Positions 35,577 through 45,410 are shown, counted from the first letter of the stretch. The stretch: DNA of 64,000 bases from G963666705 sp963666705 (GCA_963666705.2 CAXXKO010000030.1:234497-298496); one strand, 5' to 3'. A program made the numbers and translations. Notes: a model not told the origin generated them from the sequence alone.

Positions 35577-36920
35577 ATGTTGATCGAGGTTGGGGGAGAC
35601 GCGCTGCTGAGCCTGGCGGCGGTCGTCCTCTATCTCGTGGCCTATTTCAGCTTCCTGCACATGATGCGATTTTCACGGAATTGGTTCCCGACCCCGACCC
35701 AAGAGGTCCTGACCGGAGCGGCGCTGGTGGCACTCGTCGTCGCCTTCGTGTCGGTGTCAGAAGCGAGCGTGGACTTCGCCGCACTCGTCGTCTCGGGCGT
35801 GCTGATCGCCGCCCTGTTCTTTGTCATAGGGTCCCCGTCCTTCGCCCTGCGGTCACCCCAGCCGCCGCTGGTGGAGTTCATCGAGCGCCACGCGGGCCGC
35901 ATCGAGCTGGGCCTGCTGCCGATCGCCGCGACTGCCTGGTACGCCATTCCCAACGACAGGCTGCGGGCGGTGTTGTTGGTGGCTGCGCTGGTGGAGCTCG
36001 CGTGGTTCCTGCGCCTCGCACGCGCCTGGCGGCGCAGGCGGCCGCGGCCCCTGGGGGCGAACGACCTCCTGGTCCTGCGCGCGCAGTCCGGCAACGAAAT
36101 CGAGGCCTTCGCGCACAGGCACCGGATCGGCGAGCTGGTGAGCGGAAACGGCCATGTCAAGTGGCTCGGTTGCGGCAAGGATACGACACCCTGCGCGGTC
36201 AATTACTACGTCAACAGCCTCGGCCTGAACACGCCGCCCTGCTGCCGCGACCACCTGCGCGAGGTGTGTCTCTACGTCGCCGCCCAACTCGAGGAGATGG
36301 GTGTGGTCTATTGGATCGACGGCGGAACCCTCTTGGGCGGGGTGCGGGAAGACGGGGACCTCCTACCGTGGGAAGACGACGTCGATATGGCGTTCCTGAT
36401 AGACGGGGAATCCGGTTGGCGGAGAGTGGTTGCCGAGCTCGGCGCGCGGGTGCGGGAAGACGGTTTCCAGTTGGAGGCCATGCCGGACTGGGATTTTCTC
36501 GCGATCTATTACGACCCGCCGCGGCCCTGGCCGCTGCGTTACGAGCGGAACCGGCTTCGCGCCGAGTTTCGGGTCGACCTGCAGGGCATGAGGAAGGGAC
36601 GGGACGACGGCCACAAGATGCTGGTAAGGCCGAGGTCCAAGGCCCGCATGCCCCGGCTCGGCAGCGGCGGGTACGGCGTGCCCTACGACATGGTGGTGCC
36701 GACCTCGACGATAACCCTTTACGGCGCCGAAGTCTGTTGTCCGCGTGACCCACAACGCTATCTGCGCAGCCTTTACGGCGACTACACCGAAATCTCCTAC
36801 GCCTACGTGAAGGGGCCGGCGGCGGAGGTTCGGCGAGCGATTGATGTGGCCAAGCCGCCGCCACAACCGCGACAGAGCCCGAAAGGACACCCCGCTCCAG
36901 TCGCCGGCGGGGACTCGTGA
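35577..36920 (+). CDS. Membrane-anchored LicD-family (phosphotransferase-like) protein
   Basis: A 447-residue protein. The first 150 residues hold four to five hydrophobic segments (LLSLAAVVLYLVAYFSFL, VLTGAALVALVVAFVSV, LVVSGVLIAALFFVIG, LLPIAATAWYAIP). From about residue 205 there is a LicD/fukutin-type nucleotidyltransferase-fold domain: LREVCLYVAAQLEEMGVVYW, IDGGTLLGGVRE and LPWEDDVDMAF with the metal-binding acidic residues. LicD proteins add phosphocholine or other phospho-groups to surface glycans. The start 35577 is the first ATG with a GGAG upstream. Confidence 0.8.
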   Translation: MLIEVGGDALLSLAAVVLYLVAYFSFLHMMRFSRNWFPTPTQEVLTGAALVALVVAFVSVSEASVDFAALVVSGVLIAALFFVIGSPSFALRSPQPPLVEFIERHAGRIELGLLPIAATAWYAIPNDRLRAVLLVAALVELAWFLRLARAWRRRRPRPLGANDLLVLRAQSGNEIEAFAHRHRIGELVSGNGHVKWLGCGKDTTPCAVNYYVNSLGLNTPPCCRDHLREVCLYVAAQLEEMGVVYWIDGGTLLGGVREDGDLLPWEDDVDMAFLIDGESGWRRVVAELGARVREDGFQLEAMPDWDFLAIYYDPPRPWPLRYERNRLRAEFRVDLQGMRKGRDDGHKMLVRPRSKARMPRLGSGGYGVPYDMVVPTSTITLYGAEVCCPRDPQRYLRSLYGDYTEISYAYVKGPAAEVRRAIDVAKPPPQPRQSPKGHPAPVAGGDS

Positions 36921-37064
36921 CCGATCAATACGGAAACTCCAATCTAAGCGGACATTTCCCAGATAGCCTTCAAATCCATGGCGATCATACTCAAATTGCG
37001 CCGCCGTTCAATTTGCTTTCCCTCCGCAGCCGTCCGATAGTCTGATTTTGGTGAGTTAGCTGTG

Positions 37065-38589
37065 CCCGGAAGGCCATTTTGCCATATTTTCCGCCATCCA
37101 GGCGTACCTCTCCCGCACTTTTCACCTCTCCGTCGATTCCCTCGGCCTACGCCGGAACGGGTCTTCGTCGTAGATCATCAATCAGGCTCAAGATTTTCTG
37201 GAACAAGCTTCTTGGGACGGCAACCTCGGCCAATTGAAATGTGACGTATCGGCCATGGCTGACCACTTTCGCGCCGATCTTGACCAGCTTCTCCCGTAGC
37301 GTCGTCAATGACCAGTGCTCCACCTCTTTCGGCAAGGCCAGTGTCCGCATGAAGTTGGCCAGATTGTAGGCCAGGGCGTGAAGTTGGAGCCGGACCGCGT
37401 TGTCGCGAAACTTCCGGCATGAAAGCCGTGTCCACTTGATGGCGTTCTTGCCCTCCTTGATGTGCTGCTCCGCCGTGCCCCGCCGATTGTAGAAGGCGAC
37501 GACCCGTTCGGCTGGGCGGCTCAGGTTGGTGACGATGAAGCCGAAACGGGGAACCAGTTCCCCAGGATGCCATTCGACCTTGGCCACCACACGGCGTCTC
37601 TTGTTCCAGCTGCCCGCCTGATAGCTGAAGCTGGCGTAATAGCGCCGCACATGGTTCGGTGGACGGCCAACGGGCCGGGTCAGCAGATGGGCGATGCTTT
37701 CCTGAAGAATCGGATTCTTTGGCAGGCGGATCGCATACAGGAAGCCCCCGGCTTCCAGAAACTCATAGATGTCCGGTGAGGCGAAGGCGGCATCCCCCCG
37801 GAAATAGCGGCGCAGGTCCCGTTCCCGATACCGCTCGACGACGGGTTCCAGAACGTCGCGCCAGCCGTCTGCGCTGTGGACGTTGCCAGGACGCAGGGAA
37901 CACCGTTCAAGGTCACCAAACTGGTTGAACAGGAACAGGGGATGATAGCAAGTGCAGCCGAAGTGGCCGTTGTAGGCCGATCCCTCCTGCTCGTCATGGG
38001 TCGGGCTGACGCTGCTGTCCATGTCGAGGATGATCATCTTCGGTGGGCGACGGTCATGGACCTTGTCGATCCACATCCCGTTCATCTCAGTCAAGGCTTC
38101 AACGTTCGCGTCGGTGGCCAGAAGCTCCGTCTCGAAACGTCCCATCTGACTGGCTGAGGCAGCCTGTTTCGTCACAGCATGGCCGCCGACGATCCACCGC
38201 ATGGCGGGATCACGGCCCAGACGGTCGGCGTCGTTCACGTCGTCGTAGCCACCAAGACGGCCAAAAACGGACTGGCGGAACTGTCCGACCAGGCCATGCC
38301 GTCCGTTCTTGCCGGTCCGGCTGTCTTGGAAAAGACCCCTGGCAACCTCGGTCAGGCCAAGGGCATCGTCAAGCTCCCGGTAGGCGAGAAATCCGGCGTC
38401 TGACGTAACCTTGGAACCATGGAATTCGAGCTTGAGGCGACTGTCGAAATCGACCCGCAAATGAGGTTTCCTGGACTCACCCGCCGGGTGACATGGGCCC
38501 CGCCCGTTGTGATGATGTATTGCATTGATTCTTAAAGCAGAATCGACCAGGGGCGTCATCAAATTGATAAATCATCTGGGGAATCCGGG
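37065..38589 (-). mobile_element. IS1380-family element
   Basis: Approximate ends CCCGGA (37065) and TCCGGG (38589); the short inverted repeat is weak and no target duplication is obvious. Nothing else is seen in 36921-37064 or 38590-38693. Confidence 0.75.
37147..38562 (-). CDS. IS1380-family transposase
   Basis: A DDE transposase of about 471 residues. Blocks are MIILDMDSSVSPTHDEQEGS, FRGDAAFASPDIYEFLEA and the C-terminal YNRRGTAEQHIKEGKNAIKW with the family's Y-(2)-R-(3)-E-(6)-K pattern. The N-terminal FDSRLKLEFHGSKVTSDAG is typical; the true start may lie a few dozen codons inside the open frame. Intact. Confidence 0.9.
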   Translation of the reverse strand: MMTPLVDSALRINAIHHHNGRGPCHPAGESRKPHLRVDFDSRLKLEFHGSKVTSDAGFLAYRELDDALGLTEVARGLFQDSRTGKNGRHGLVGQFRQSVFGRLGGYDDVNDADRLGRDPAMRWIVGGHAVTKQAASASQMGRFETELLATDANVEALTEMNGMWIDKVHDRRPPKMIILDMDSSVSPTHDEQEGSAYNGHFGCTCYHPLFLFNQFGDLERCSLRPGNVHSADGWRDVLEPVVERYRERDLRRYFRGDAAFASPDIYEFLEAGGFLYAIRLPKNPILQESIAHLLTRPVGRPPNHVRRYYASFSYQAGSWNKRRRVVAKVEWHPGELVPRFGFIVTNLSRPAERVVAFYNRRGTAEQHIKEGKNAIKWTRLSCRKFRDNAVRLQLHALAYNLANFMRTLALPKEVEHWSLTTLREKLVKIGAKVVSHGRYVTFQLAEVAVPRSLFQKILSLIDDLRRRPVPA

Positions 38590-38893
38590 CTAAGTATCGA
38601 CCCGATCGACAACGTCTGCCCCGTGCTTGCTCTGGGGCGCCGGCTCGAATCCGGGTGCCGCTGAAGGTGCAACGGTCCTCGCGCGGAAGGCACTGTCAAC
38701 GGCGGAGCAAAATTAGTCCACCCGGGCGGAGCAAAACTAGTCCACTTAACGTTATGCGGTACGCGGTGTTGGGGGGTTGTCCCGGTAGTCCATAGGAGGG
38801 ACCCGCGCTGCTTCGTGTAGCGCTTGCGTTACGCGGAGCGAAGCAGCGTGGGAGGTTCCTGTGGACCCACCGGGTCAACCATTGCACCGGCGG

Positions 38894-39664
38894 TCAAGCA
38901 GGTATTTTTGGGGATTTCCGCCGTTTTTGGCTTTGGTTGAGACGATAGCTCTCGCCGTTCATTTCCAGGATATGGACATGGTGGGTGAGGCGGTCCAGCA
39001 AAGCCCCGGTCAGGCGTTCCGAGCCGAATATCTCCGTCCACTCATCGAACGGCAAGTTGGAGGTCACCAGGATCGAGCCCCGCTCGTAGCGCTGGCTGAA
39101 GACTTCGAACAGCAGCTCGGCGCCGGTCTTCGAGAGCGGCACGAAGCCGAGTTCGTCGATGATCAGAAGGTGATACTTTGCCAGTTGCTTCTGCAGGCGC
39201 AACAGGCGTTTTTCATCCCCGGCCTCCATCAGTTCATGAACCAGGGCAGCGGCCGTGAGGAAGCCGACGGAGAGCCCCTTTTGGCAGGCCGCCAGACCGA
39301 GACCGAGGGCGATATGGGTCTTGCCGGTTCCGCTGTTGCCGAGCGCGATGATATTCTCACGACGCTCGACGTATTCGCATCGCGCCAACTCCAGAACCAG
39401 CATCTTGTCGAGCGATGCGATGGCCTTGAAGTCGAAGCTGTCGAGGCTTTTGACGGCGGGGAACCTGGCCTGTCTGATCCGCCGCTCGACCATGCGGCGC
39501 TCACGGTCGATCAGTTCCAACTCGGTCAGACGGACAAGATACCGCACATGGTCGGCGCCCTCGGTGGCGCATTGGCGGGCCAGCTTGTCGTATTCGCGCA
39601 GGAACGTCGGCAGTTTCAGGGTCTTGAGGTGATGGGCCAGCAACACTTGCGGCGTATCGGTCAT
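38894..39664 (-). CDS. istB: IS21 helper ATPase IstB, copy 2
   Basis: A 256-residue AAA+ protein, clearly related to but diverged from copy 1. Walker A GNSGTGKTH and Walker B LLIIDELGF are present. The start ATG 39664 overlaps the istA stop. Intact. Confidence 0.92.
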   Translation of the reverse strand: MTDTPQVLLAHHLKTLKLPTFLREYDKLARQCATEGADHVRYLVRLTELELIDRERRMVERRIRQARFPAVKSLDSFDFKAIASLDKMLVLELARCEYVERRENIIALGNSGTGKTHIALGLGLAACQKGLSVGFLTAAALVHELMEAGDEKRLLRLQKQLAKYHLLIIDELGFVPLSKTGAELLFEVFSQRYERGSILVTSNLPFDEWTEIFGSERLTGALLDRLTHHVHILEMNGESYRLNQSQKRRKSPKIPA

Positions 39665-39742
39665 GACGCGCCTCCACCCAACAAGCTCATATAACTGGCG
39701 GCGGCCGTGGTCGCCACGTTGGCCCGAGGCAGGTAGGGATAG
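39661..39742 (-). pseudogene. istA: IstA copy 2, C-terminal piece
   Basis: The last codons of istA (PYLPRANVATTAAASYMSLL then GGGAS), cut off by IS1595. The stop overlaps the istB start. Confidence 0.8.
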
Positions 39743-40817
39743 CGTCCCTATCCGGTTAATGCAGGTAGCGCGTCGTTGGGTTGCAGACCGTGGATCAACT
39801 GGCGGTATGTGATGGTTGGCCGGGCCATGGCGCGGCTCAGGACGAAGTCGCCGAGGTCGTCGATCCGCCGGCGGCGGTTGAAGCGATAGGCCCATTCCCG
39901 GCCATAGCGCGGCAAGTGCTTGGCGCTGACGCCATGGTAGGTGCCGTTGAGCCAGGTCTTGAGGTTGCTGAACAGGACGTGGATGATCGGCATCTGCGTC
40001 TCGGCGTTCTTGCCTTGGCCTTGGACGGTGGGCTGGTGCCGGTAGACGGCGCCGAGCCCGGCATAGCCCTTGAAATCGTCGGTCAGCAGGCGCGCGCCCG
40101 GCGTCACGGCGGCCCGCACGAAGCCGCCGAGCTGCTCGGCATTGGCCCGGGGCAGGATGGCAAGTCGCGCCCGACCGGCGACGAAGCCGCTGGCCTCGAC
40201 CCCCTTGCCCGGCGCCACCGCCACCTTCTCCACCGCCAGCACGAGCAGGCTCTTGTTGGCATTGGCCATCCCGCGGCCCCGGCTCTCGGGCTTGCCGCGC
40301 CCGCCGTAGTAGCTCTCATCGACCTCGACCATGCCGTCCAGCAACGCATCCGGCCGCTCCGCCAAGCCATGGCGCAGCTTGTGAGCCATCAGCCATGCGG
40401 TCTCATAGCGAAGCCCCAGCTCGCGCGCCAGGAACAGGGCCGAGACCCCGCGCTTGTCCCGCCCCATCAACCACGCCGCCAGGAACCATTTGGGCAACGG
40501 TGTGCGGGTGCGGTGGAAGATGGTTCCCGCCGTCACCGACTCTTGACGACCGCAAGCCGCGCATTCGAAGACGCGCGCCCGCGCCTTGTGCCGATAGCCC
40601 CGCCGGTGCCCGCAGCGGGCGCACGCAAACCCAGACGGCCAGCGTCGATCCGCCAAGGCCAGGATGCACGATTCCTCGTCTCGGTAGCGCTCTTGGAACG
40701 TCAACAAGCCGCTCATGCCCTGTCTCCCGACCAATCCTCAGAGGCGGGAACAGTACACCCTTAGAGCGAACATATAAAGAACACTCGGTCGCTACCTGCA
40801 TTAACCGGATAGGGACG
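39743..40817 (-). mobile_element. IS1595-family element copy 2
   Basis: Perfect CGTCCCTATCCGGTTAATGC ends. It is flanked by a 23-bp direct repeat (39720-39742 and 40818-40840) instead of the 8 bp seen at the other two copies. Confidence 0.9.
39748..40716 (-). CDS. IS1595-family transposase copy 2
   Basis: Zinc ribbon plus ISXO2-like domain as in copy 1. It lacks copy 1's extra base, so it ends normally (LIHGLQPNDALPALTG) inside the element. ATG 40716. Confidence 0.9.
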   Translation of the reverse strand: MSGLLTFQERYRDEESCILALADRRWPSGFACARCGHRRGYRHKARARVFECAACGRQESVTAGTIFHRTRTPLPKWFLAAWLMGRDKRGVSALFLARELGLRYETAWLMAHKLRHGLAERPDALLDGMVEVDESYYGGRGKPESRGRGMANANKSLLVLAVEKVAVAPGKGVEASGFVAGRARLAILPRANAEQLGGFVRAAVTPGARLLTDDFKGYAGLGAVYRHQPTVQGQGKNAETQMPIIHVLFSNLKTWLNGTYHGVSAKHLPRYGREWAYRFNRRRRIDDLGDFVLSRAMARPTITYRQLIHGLQPNDALPALTG

Positions 40818-42205
40818 TGGCCCGAGGCAGGTAGGGATAGATATCCAGGTCGAGTTTGGGCGGGCGTCGCTCGATACGGCACAGCACAAGGTGTTTGACG
40901 GCGTCGTAGCCGATCGCACCCAGGCGCAGGGCGTCCTTCACCGCGCCGTGAAGCACCTCGAGATCGAAGGTCTCCACAAGCCGAAGGACCTGGACGTATT
41001 CCCGCTTGCCGGCCTTGCCCATGCGCGCCTCCAGGAGACGGCGCAGGGTTGGGAAGGCATCAGGCAGTTCCCATCCGGCTAGCGGCGCGGCCTGATCCAG
41101 GGCACCGATCTTGTGCTCCAGCAAAGGCAGGTAGTGGATCGGATCGAAGACCATATCTTCCCGGTCGTAGGAACGGGGGTGTCGGGCAATGATCCCGGCG
41201 CCGCAACCGATAACCACCTCGTGGACATAGCCACGGATCCAGACTTCCTGATGGCCGTAGGCGACGGGCACGGAATAGTCATTCGTCCGGTAGCGCACCA
41301 GGGACAGCGAGTTGACCCGCGTGCCCTGCTTGTCGCACGCGTCGAACGGTGCCGGCAGTGGCCTCTTCAACGCTTCGCGGTCACGCACAAACCGTTCGCC
41401 GATGCTCTCGCGGTGGCCGCGCAGGACGTTGCCTTGCCGGTTGCGGCATTGCTCTTCCAGGTGGCCATTGAAGGCGTCCCAGCTCGCGAACCGGGGAAGC
41501 GGCGTCATGAAGTTCCGCCGGGCATAGCCGACCACCCCCTCCACATTGCCTTTGTCGTTACCCTTGCCGGGACGGCCGTAGCGGTCCTCGAAGAGGTAAT
41601 GGGACTGCAGCCCGCTGAACGCCCGCGTTCGTTGCCGCGTGCCATCTGACAAGATGCGCGACACCAGACACTTGTCGTTGTCGTAAAGAATCGATTGGGG
41701 AACGCCGCCGAAAAAAACAAAGGCTCTGTTGTGCCCGTCCAGCCAGGCCTCCGTCGTCGCCGCCGGGTAGGCCGCAACGAAGCAGGCATCGCTGTGGGGA
41801 AGTGTCATGACGAAAAAATGCGCCCGATACTTGACGCCGGCGATGATCGCATCCGCCTCGCCAAAGTCCGCTCGAGCATGGCCCGGAGGATGTGACAACG
41901 GCACAAACATCTCACGCCGACGAAGGCGCCGTTCCCGAACGTAATCCTTCACGATGGTCTCTTTGCCCGTGAAGCCATGTTCGTCGCGAAGGCGCGCGAA
42001 TATACGCTTCGCCGTGTGGTGCTGCTTACGGTGAACCGTTCGGTCCTCCTCCAGAATACGGTCGATGATATCCGTGAAGGGGGCCAGTTTCGGGCGTTTC
42101 GGTGGCTGGCGTCGCCGATATCCCGGCGGTTCCGAATGCCGCAGCATCTTCCTCACCGTCTCGCGCGCAATGCCAAACCGACTTGCCGCCTCTCGCTGGC
42201 TCAGA
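40818..42205 (-). pseudogene. istA: IstA copy 2, central piece with the full DDE domain
   Basis: Begins at the edge of the palindromic element with LSQREAASRFGIARETVRKM and includes a second HTH and the integrase core: PPGHARADFGEADAI, FGGVPQSILYDNDK and GNDKGNVEGVVGYARRNF. Its N-terminal 19 codons lie at 43847-43903 and its tail at 39661-39742. Confidence 0.88.
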
Positions 42206-42462
42206 CCAAGCTGCGGTGATAGGAACCCATTGAGACGCTTGTCCAAGTCTTTCGGCAAGGAGAGGTTCGCGCAGCGATGCGGCGCATCGGAAGCGGACCT
42301 CGACGCCGTCCGAAAGGCTTGGACAAGCGCCCGCAGGGTCGCCTCTCCGGCTCCCCGGACGTCGTCGCGAACGCTTGCCGATGCGCCGCATCGCCTGCGC
42401 GCCCGTTCCTAGCCGGGGAGCCGGAGAGGCGATCTCAATGGGTTCCTATCACCGCAGCTTGG
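42206..42462. mobile_element. MITE-like palindromic element with nested hairpins
   Basis: Perfect 30-bp inverted repeats at 42206-42235 and 42433-42462 (starting CCAAGCTGCGGTGATAGG). Inside are hairpin 1 (42236-42255 with 42310-42329, one mismatch) and hairpin 2 (42340-42356 with 42415-42431, perfect). The hairpin loops are mutually complementary: GCGATGCGGCGCATCGG (42274-42290) and its exact complement at 42378-42394. No ORF of interest. TCAGACC next to both outer sides may be a target duplication within istA, the right copy now beyond IS110. Confidence 0.8.
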
Positions 42463-42469
42463 TTGTCTA

Positions 42470-42720
42470 ATTCCGGTTCGTTGGTCAAGCCCTTCCGGAC
42501 CCTTGTCTCCGCCGGGAACACGGTTGTCTGCGAAGTCTTCCCCGACGGGTCCGCCGGGTCGCTTCATGATAGTGCCCTTTGGCTTCGGCCTCCCAAGGTA
42601 TCAGGCGCAATCGCGAACGACTGTCCGCCTTGCAGCCAAGCGAACGGGATCGCCTCGGCCACCGTCCCGGCGGGGACGGGTCTTCCGCTTCTCGCGGAAC
42701 TCTCTCTTCTCCTTATCCAG
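42470..42720 (-). ncRNA. Candidate IS110 bridge RNA region, copy 2
   Basis: Identical to copy 1 except for seven substitutions, all between 42602 and 42639. The variable ends read GTATCAGGC and CAGCCAAGC; the element's right junction reads GTATCAGAC and the complement of its left junction reads CAACCAAGC. Confidence 0.5.
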
Positions 42721-43755
42721 CTATGCCGTGGCGCTCGCCTCCTTTTCCGGCCAGCGGAAGGCTTCGCCGGTGATCAGCATCCGGTGCAGGATCACCGCCA
42801 GCCGGCGCGCCAGCGCCACGCAGGCCTTCTTGTGGCTGGTCCGCCTCTTGATCCGGCGTGCCCAGTCCTTCAGCGGGTGGGCCCGGCGCACCACCGTCAG
42901 CAGGCTGTTGGCGGCCTCGTAGAGCAGCGCCCGCAGCATGGCGTCGCCGTGTTTCGAGATGCGCCCCGAATAGTCCATCCCACCCGACTGCCAGCGCCGC
43001 GACGTGAGCCCCACATAGGCGCCCACCGTGCGCGATTTGGCGAACCGCTCCGCTTCGCCAATGGTCGCCACATAGGCCAGCGCCGTCACCGGCCCCACCC
43101 CCGGCGTGCTCATCAGCAAACGGCAGGCCGGAGAGCCTTTCGCCCGCGCCACGACCGCCTCGTCCAGCCGCCCGATCTCGCGGCCCAGCGCCGCCGCCGC
43201 GGACAGAAGCGGCTCGATCATCACCTTCAGCTCGGGACGCCCCTCCAACGCCTCGCGGACGCGTCCGGCCAGCTTGCCCGAGCCCTTGGGAAAGCGAAGG
43301 CCCAACGACCCCAACAGGCCACGGATCGCGTTCTCCGTATCGCGCCGCTGGCGCACCAGATGACAGCGCGCCTTGAGAAGTGCCCGCGCCTCCTGCGCCG
43401 CCTCGCTCTTCACCGCCACAGGGCGGCAAAACCCCGTGCGCGCGATCTCCGCCAAGAGCTCGGCGTCGTTCGCATCCGTCTTGTTGTGCTGAAGGCGCAT
43501 CACCGCGTTCGCATGGCGCGCGTCGATCACATCGACCGAGACCCCCAGCCGGCCCAGATCCCGCGCCAGCCAGCCACTCAGCGTACCCGTCTCCAGAACG
43601 ATACGGCCAGGGCACAGACAATGCTCCCGCAAAGCTGCGAACAGCGCCCTCGGATCGGTCGCAACCTTGCCCCGCGCCAATATCTTTCCCGCCACGTCCT
43701 TCACGCAAAACGCCGTCTCTTCCTTCGACACATCAAACCCAACATACTCCGTCAT
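42721..43755 (-). CDS. IS110-family transposase copy 2
   Basis: Four visible substitutions from copy 1 (for example VGAYVGLTSRR and KGSPACRLL). All DEDD and C-terminal serine-domain motifs are kept. ATG 43755. Confidence 0.92.
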   Translation of the reverse strand: MTEYVGFDVSKEETAFCVKDVAGKILARGKVATDPRALFAALREHCLCPGRIVLETGTLSGWLARDLGRLGVSVDVIDARHANAVMRLQHNKTDANDAELLAEIARTGFCRPVAVKSEAAQEARALLKARCHLVRQRRDTENAIRGLLGSLGLRFPKGSGKLAGRVREALEGRPELKVMIEPLLSAAAALGREIGRLDEAVVARAKGSPACRLLMSTPGVGPVTALAYVATIGEAERFAKSRTVGAYVGLTSRRWQSGGMDYSGRISKHGDAMLRALLYEAANSLLTVVRRAHPLKDWARRIKRRTSHKKACVALARRLAVILHRMLITGEAFRWPEKEASATA

Positions 43756-43846
43756 GGTCACTCTCCTTGGTTTGCCTACTGGGGCGCGTCCTCGCGACCC
43801 CGAATCATAGGCCCGGGAGAGTGACCACCGGAATTACGCTATGTAT

Positions 43847-43903
43847 CAGACCATCAACATGGCAGGCCAGCCGAACGCGCAGATATAGGTCCACGGTGTA
43901 CAT
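43847..43903 (-). pseudogene. istA: IstA copy 2, N-terminal piece
   Basis: ATG 43903 after GGCGGGAGG encodes MYTVDLYLRVRLACHVDG, matching the start of IstA copy 1. It is cut by IS110. Upstream, 43904-44017 holds the right IS21 end repeats. Confidence 0.8.
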
Positions 43904-44017
43904 CCTCCCGCCTTCCATCTCAAAAAAGATCGAAGGCTACAGGTGGCAGAGTTTTACTCCGCCCGCGGCTGGGAAATCCCGCCGCTTCCGTGGACTAATT
44001 TGTCACCGCCGTTCTCA

Positions 44018-44097
44018 ACGCTTATCGTGGCAGTTTGTTGCACGCTATGAGTGGGTGTACGCTCAGCGCTTATAAGTTGTGAATACGCAACCAGTTC
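44018..44097 (-). pseudogene. Coiled-coil membrane protein, C-terminal piece
   Basis: Continues the gene that starts at 45806 once IS4 is removed: DDSTNELVAYSQLISAERTP then THSVQQTATI, where the IS21 end truncates it. Confidence 0.6.
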
Positions 44098-45410
44098 CAC
44101 TAGTGTCCGGTTAAAAATCGAATAAATTCAATTGGTTGGTTATTTGCGAAGCGTTGCATCTGTTTTCGTCTCCCGCAAGTGCTTGATGTATGGGCATTTT
44201 CTCGAAGAGGGTCACCGAGAGGATCTGTAACAAAGTGTAGAGCGAGGCGTCCAGGTCGAGGCGCTTCTTGACGATGGCGACGAGGACGTAGACCGAGACG
44301 GCAATCCAGATCTGCGTCTTCACCGCGTTCTCCAACGTGCCGTAGAACTGCTTGATCCGAAGATGCTGCTTGATCCACTTGAAGAAGAGTTCCACCTGCC
44401 AGCGGCTTTTGTAGAGCGCGCAGATGGTGGCGGCCGGAAGCGAGAAGTTGTTGGTGATGAAGACCAGCGTCTTGCCGGACTCGGGGTCCTTGAAGCGGAT
44501 GCGCCGCAGAAGTTCGGGGTAATCCTGACGGGTGTAGAAGCCGTCCAGGGAGATGGTCTGGTCGCAAATGATGCCGGTCGAGCGATCCGTCGGCGCCGAA
44601 TAGACGCGATGAGCATCGATGTTCGACTTGGCACGCGTGACGAAGAAGGCCCCGGCTTGGTGCAACACATAAAGGCGGGCAAAGTCGACGTAGCCACGAT
44701 CCACGACGTAGATGGCTCCGGCTTCCGGCAAGAGCATATCGAGGGCATGAACGTCGTGCAGCTTGCCATCCGAGATGTGGATAAAACTCGGAATGTTGCC
44801 CCGCAGGTCGAGCAGCGTGTGCATCTTCACCGCCGCCTTGGTGGTGCGGAAGTGCGCCCACGGAAAGACCGACAGGCACAGAGCGATGGTCGTCGAGTCC
44901 AGGGCGTAGACGGTATTGGTCAGGTCCAACCCCAGTTCTTCGTCGACGTACAGCGTCCTCGCCTGGGTGATGAGCCGCTGGGCCAACGCCGCATGGATAC
45001 GCCAGTCGCGCCTTTCGTTGGCATCGGCCAGCGTCGAGCGCCGGACCGGCTGGCGGAAGCCCATGTGATAGAGTTTCGATGCGTGGACCGAGAGGCAGGT
45101 CTCGATGTCGCGCAGGCTTTCCCGGTAGGTCAGCTGGGCGAAGGCCATGGACCGGTATTGCTCGGCGCAGGAAAGCGTCCGGACCCGGTGATCGCCGCCA
45201 TACCGGTCGACGATCCGCGTGAAAGTAGTCCATGGCAGGAAGTCCATGAGCTGAGCGAACAGGGTCTTGCCGGTGTTCATGAGCATCTCCTCGGAGAAAC
45301 TCCGAAAAGTGCTCCATCCAATTCAAATCGACACCATGCATTTTCGCTTCAAACCCCGCAGAAATCCTGGCTCTCAAAGCCAGCACCGCTCAGTTAACCG
45401 GACAGCAGTG
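44098..45410 (-). mobile_element. IS4-family element copy 2
   Basis: Same ends as copy 1; the 9-bp duplication AACCAGTTC flanks it. Confidence 0.93.
44111..45286 (-). CDS. IS4-family transposase copy 2
   Basis: Differs from copy 1 at one visible residue (FYGTLENAV for FYGTSENAV). Catalytic motifs intact. Confidence 0.92.
   Translation of the reverse strand: MLMNTGKTLFAQLMDFLPWTTFTRIVDRYGGDHRVRTLSCAEQYRSMAFAQLTYRESLRDIETCLSVHASKLYHMGFRQPVRRSTLADANERRDWRIHAALAQRLITQARTLYVDEELGLDLTNTVYALDSTTIALCLSVFPWAHFRTTKAAVKMHTLLDLRGNIPSFIHISDGKLHDVHALDMLLPEAGAIYVVDRGYVDFARLYVLHQAGAFFVTRAKSNIDAHRVYSAPTDRSTGIICDQTISLDGFYTRQDYPELLRRIRFKDPESGKTLVFITNNFSLPAATICALYKSRWQVELFFKWIKQHLRIKQFYGTLENAVKTQIWIAVSVYVLVAIVKKRLDLDASLYTLLQILSVTLFEKMPIHQALAGDENRCNASQITNQLNLFDF

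Larger units (their letters stand above)
42460..43846 (-). mobile_element. IS110-family element copy 2
   Basis: Also 1387 bp, inserted at the edge of the palindromic element inside istA. Boundaries are ambiguous by a few bases. Confidence 0.88.
38694..44017 (-). mobile_element. IS21-family element copy 2, carrying three further insertions
   Basis: Left end TGTCAACGGCGGAGCAAAAT; right end, read inward, TGAGAACGGCGGTGACAAAT. It contains istB and an istA broken into three pieces by IS1595 (39743-40817) and by a palindromic element plus IS110 (42206-43846). It truncates the coiled-coil gene at 44018. Confidence 0.82.
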
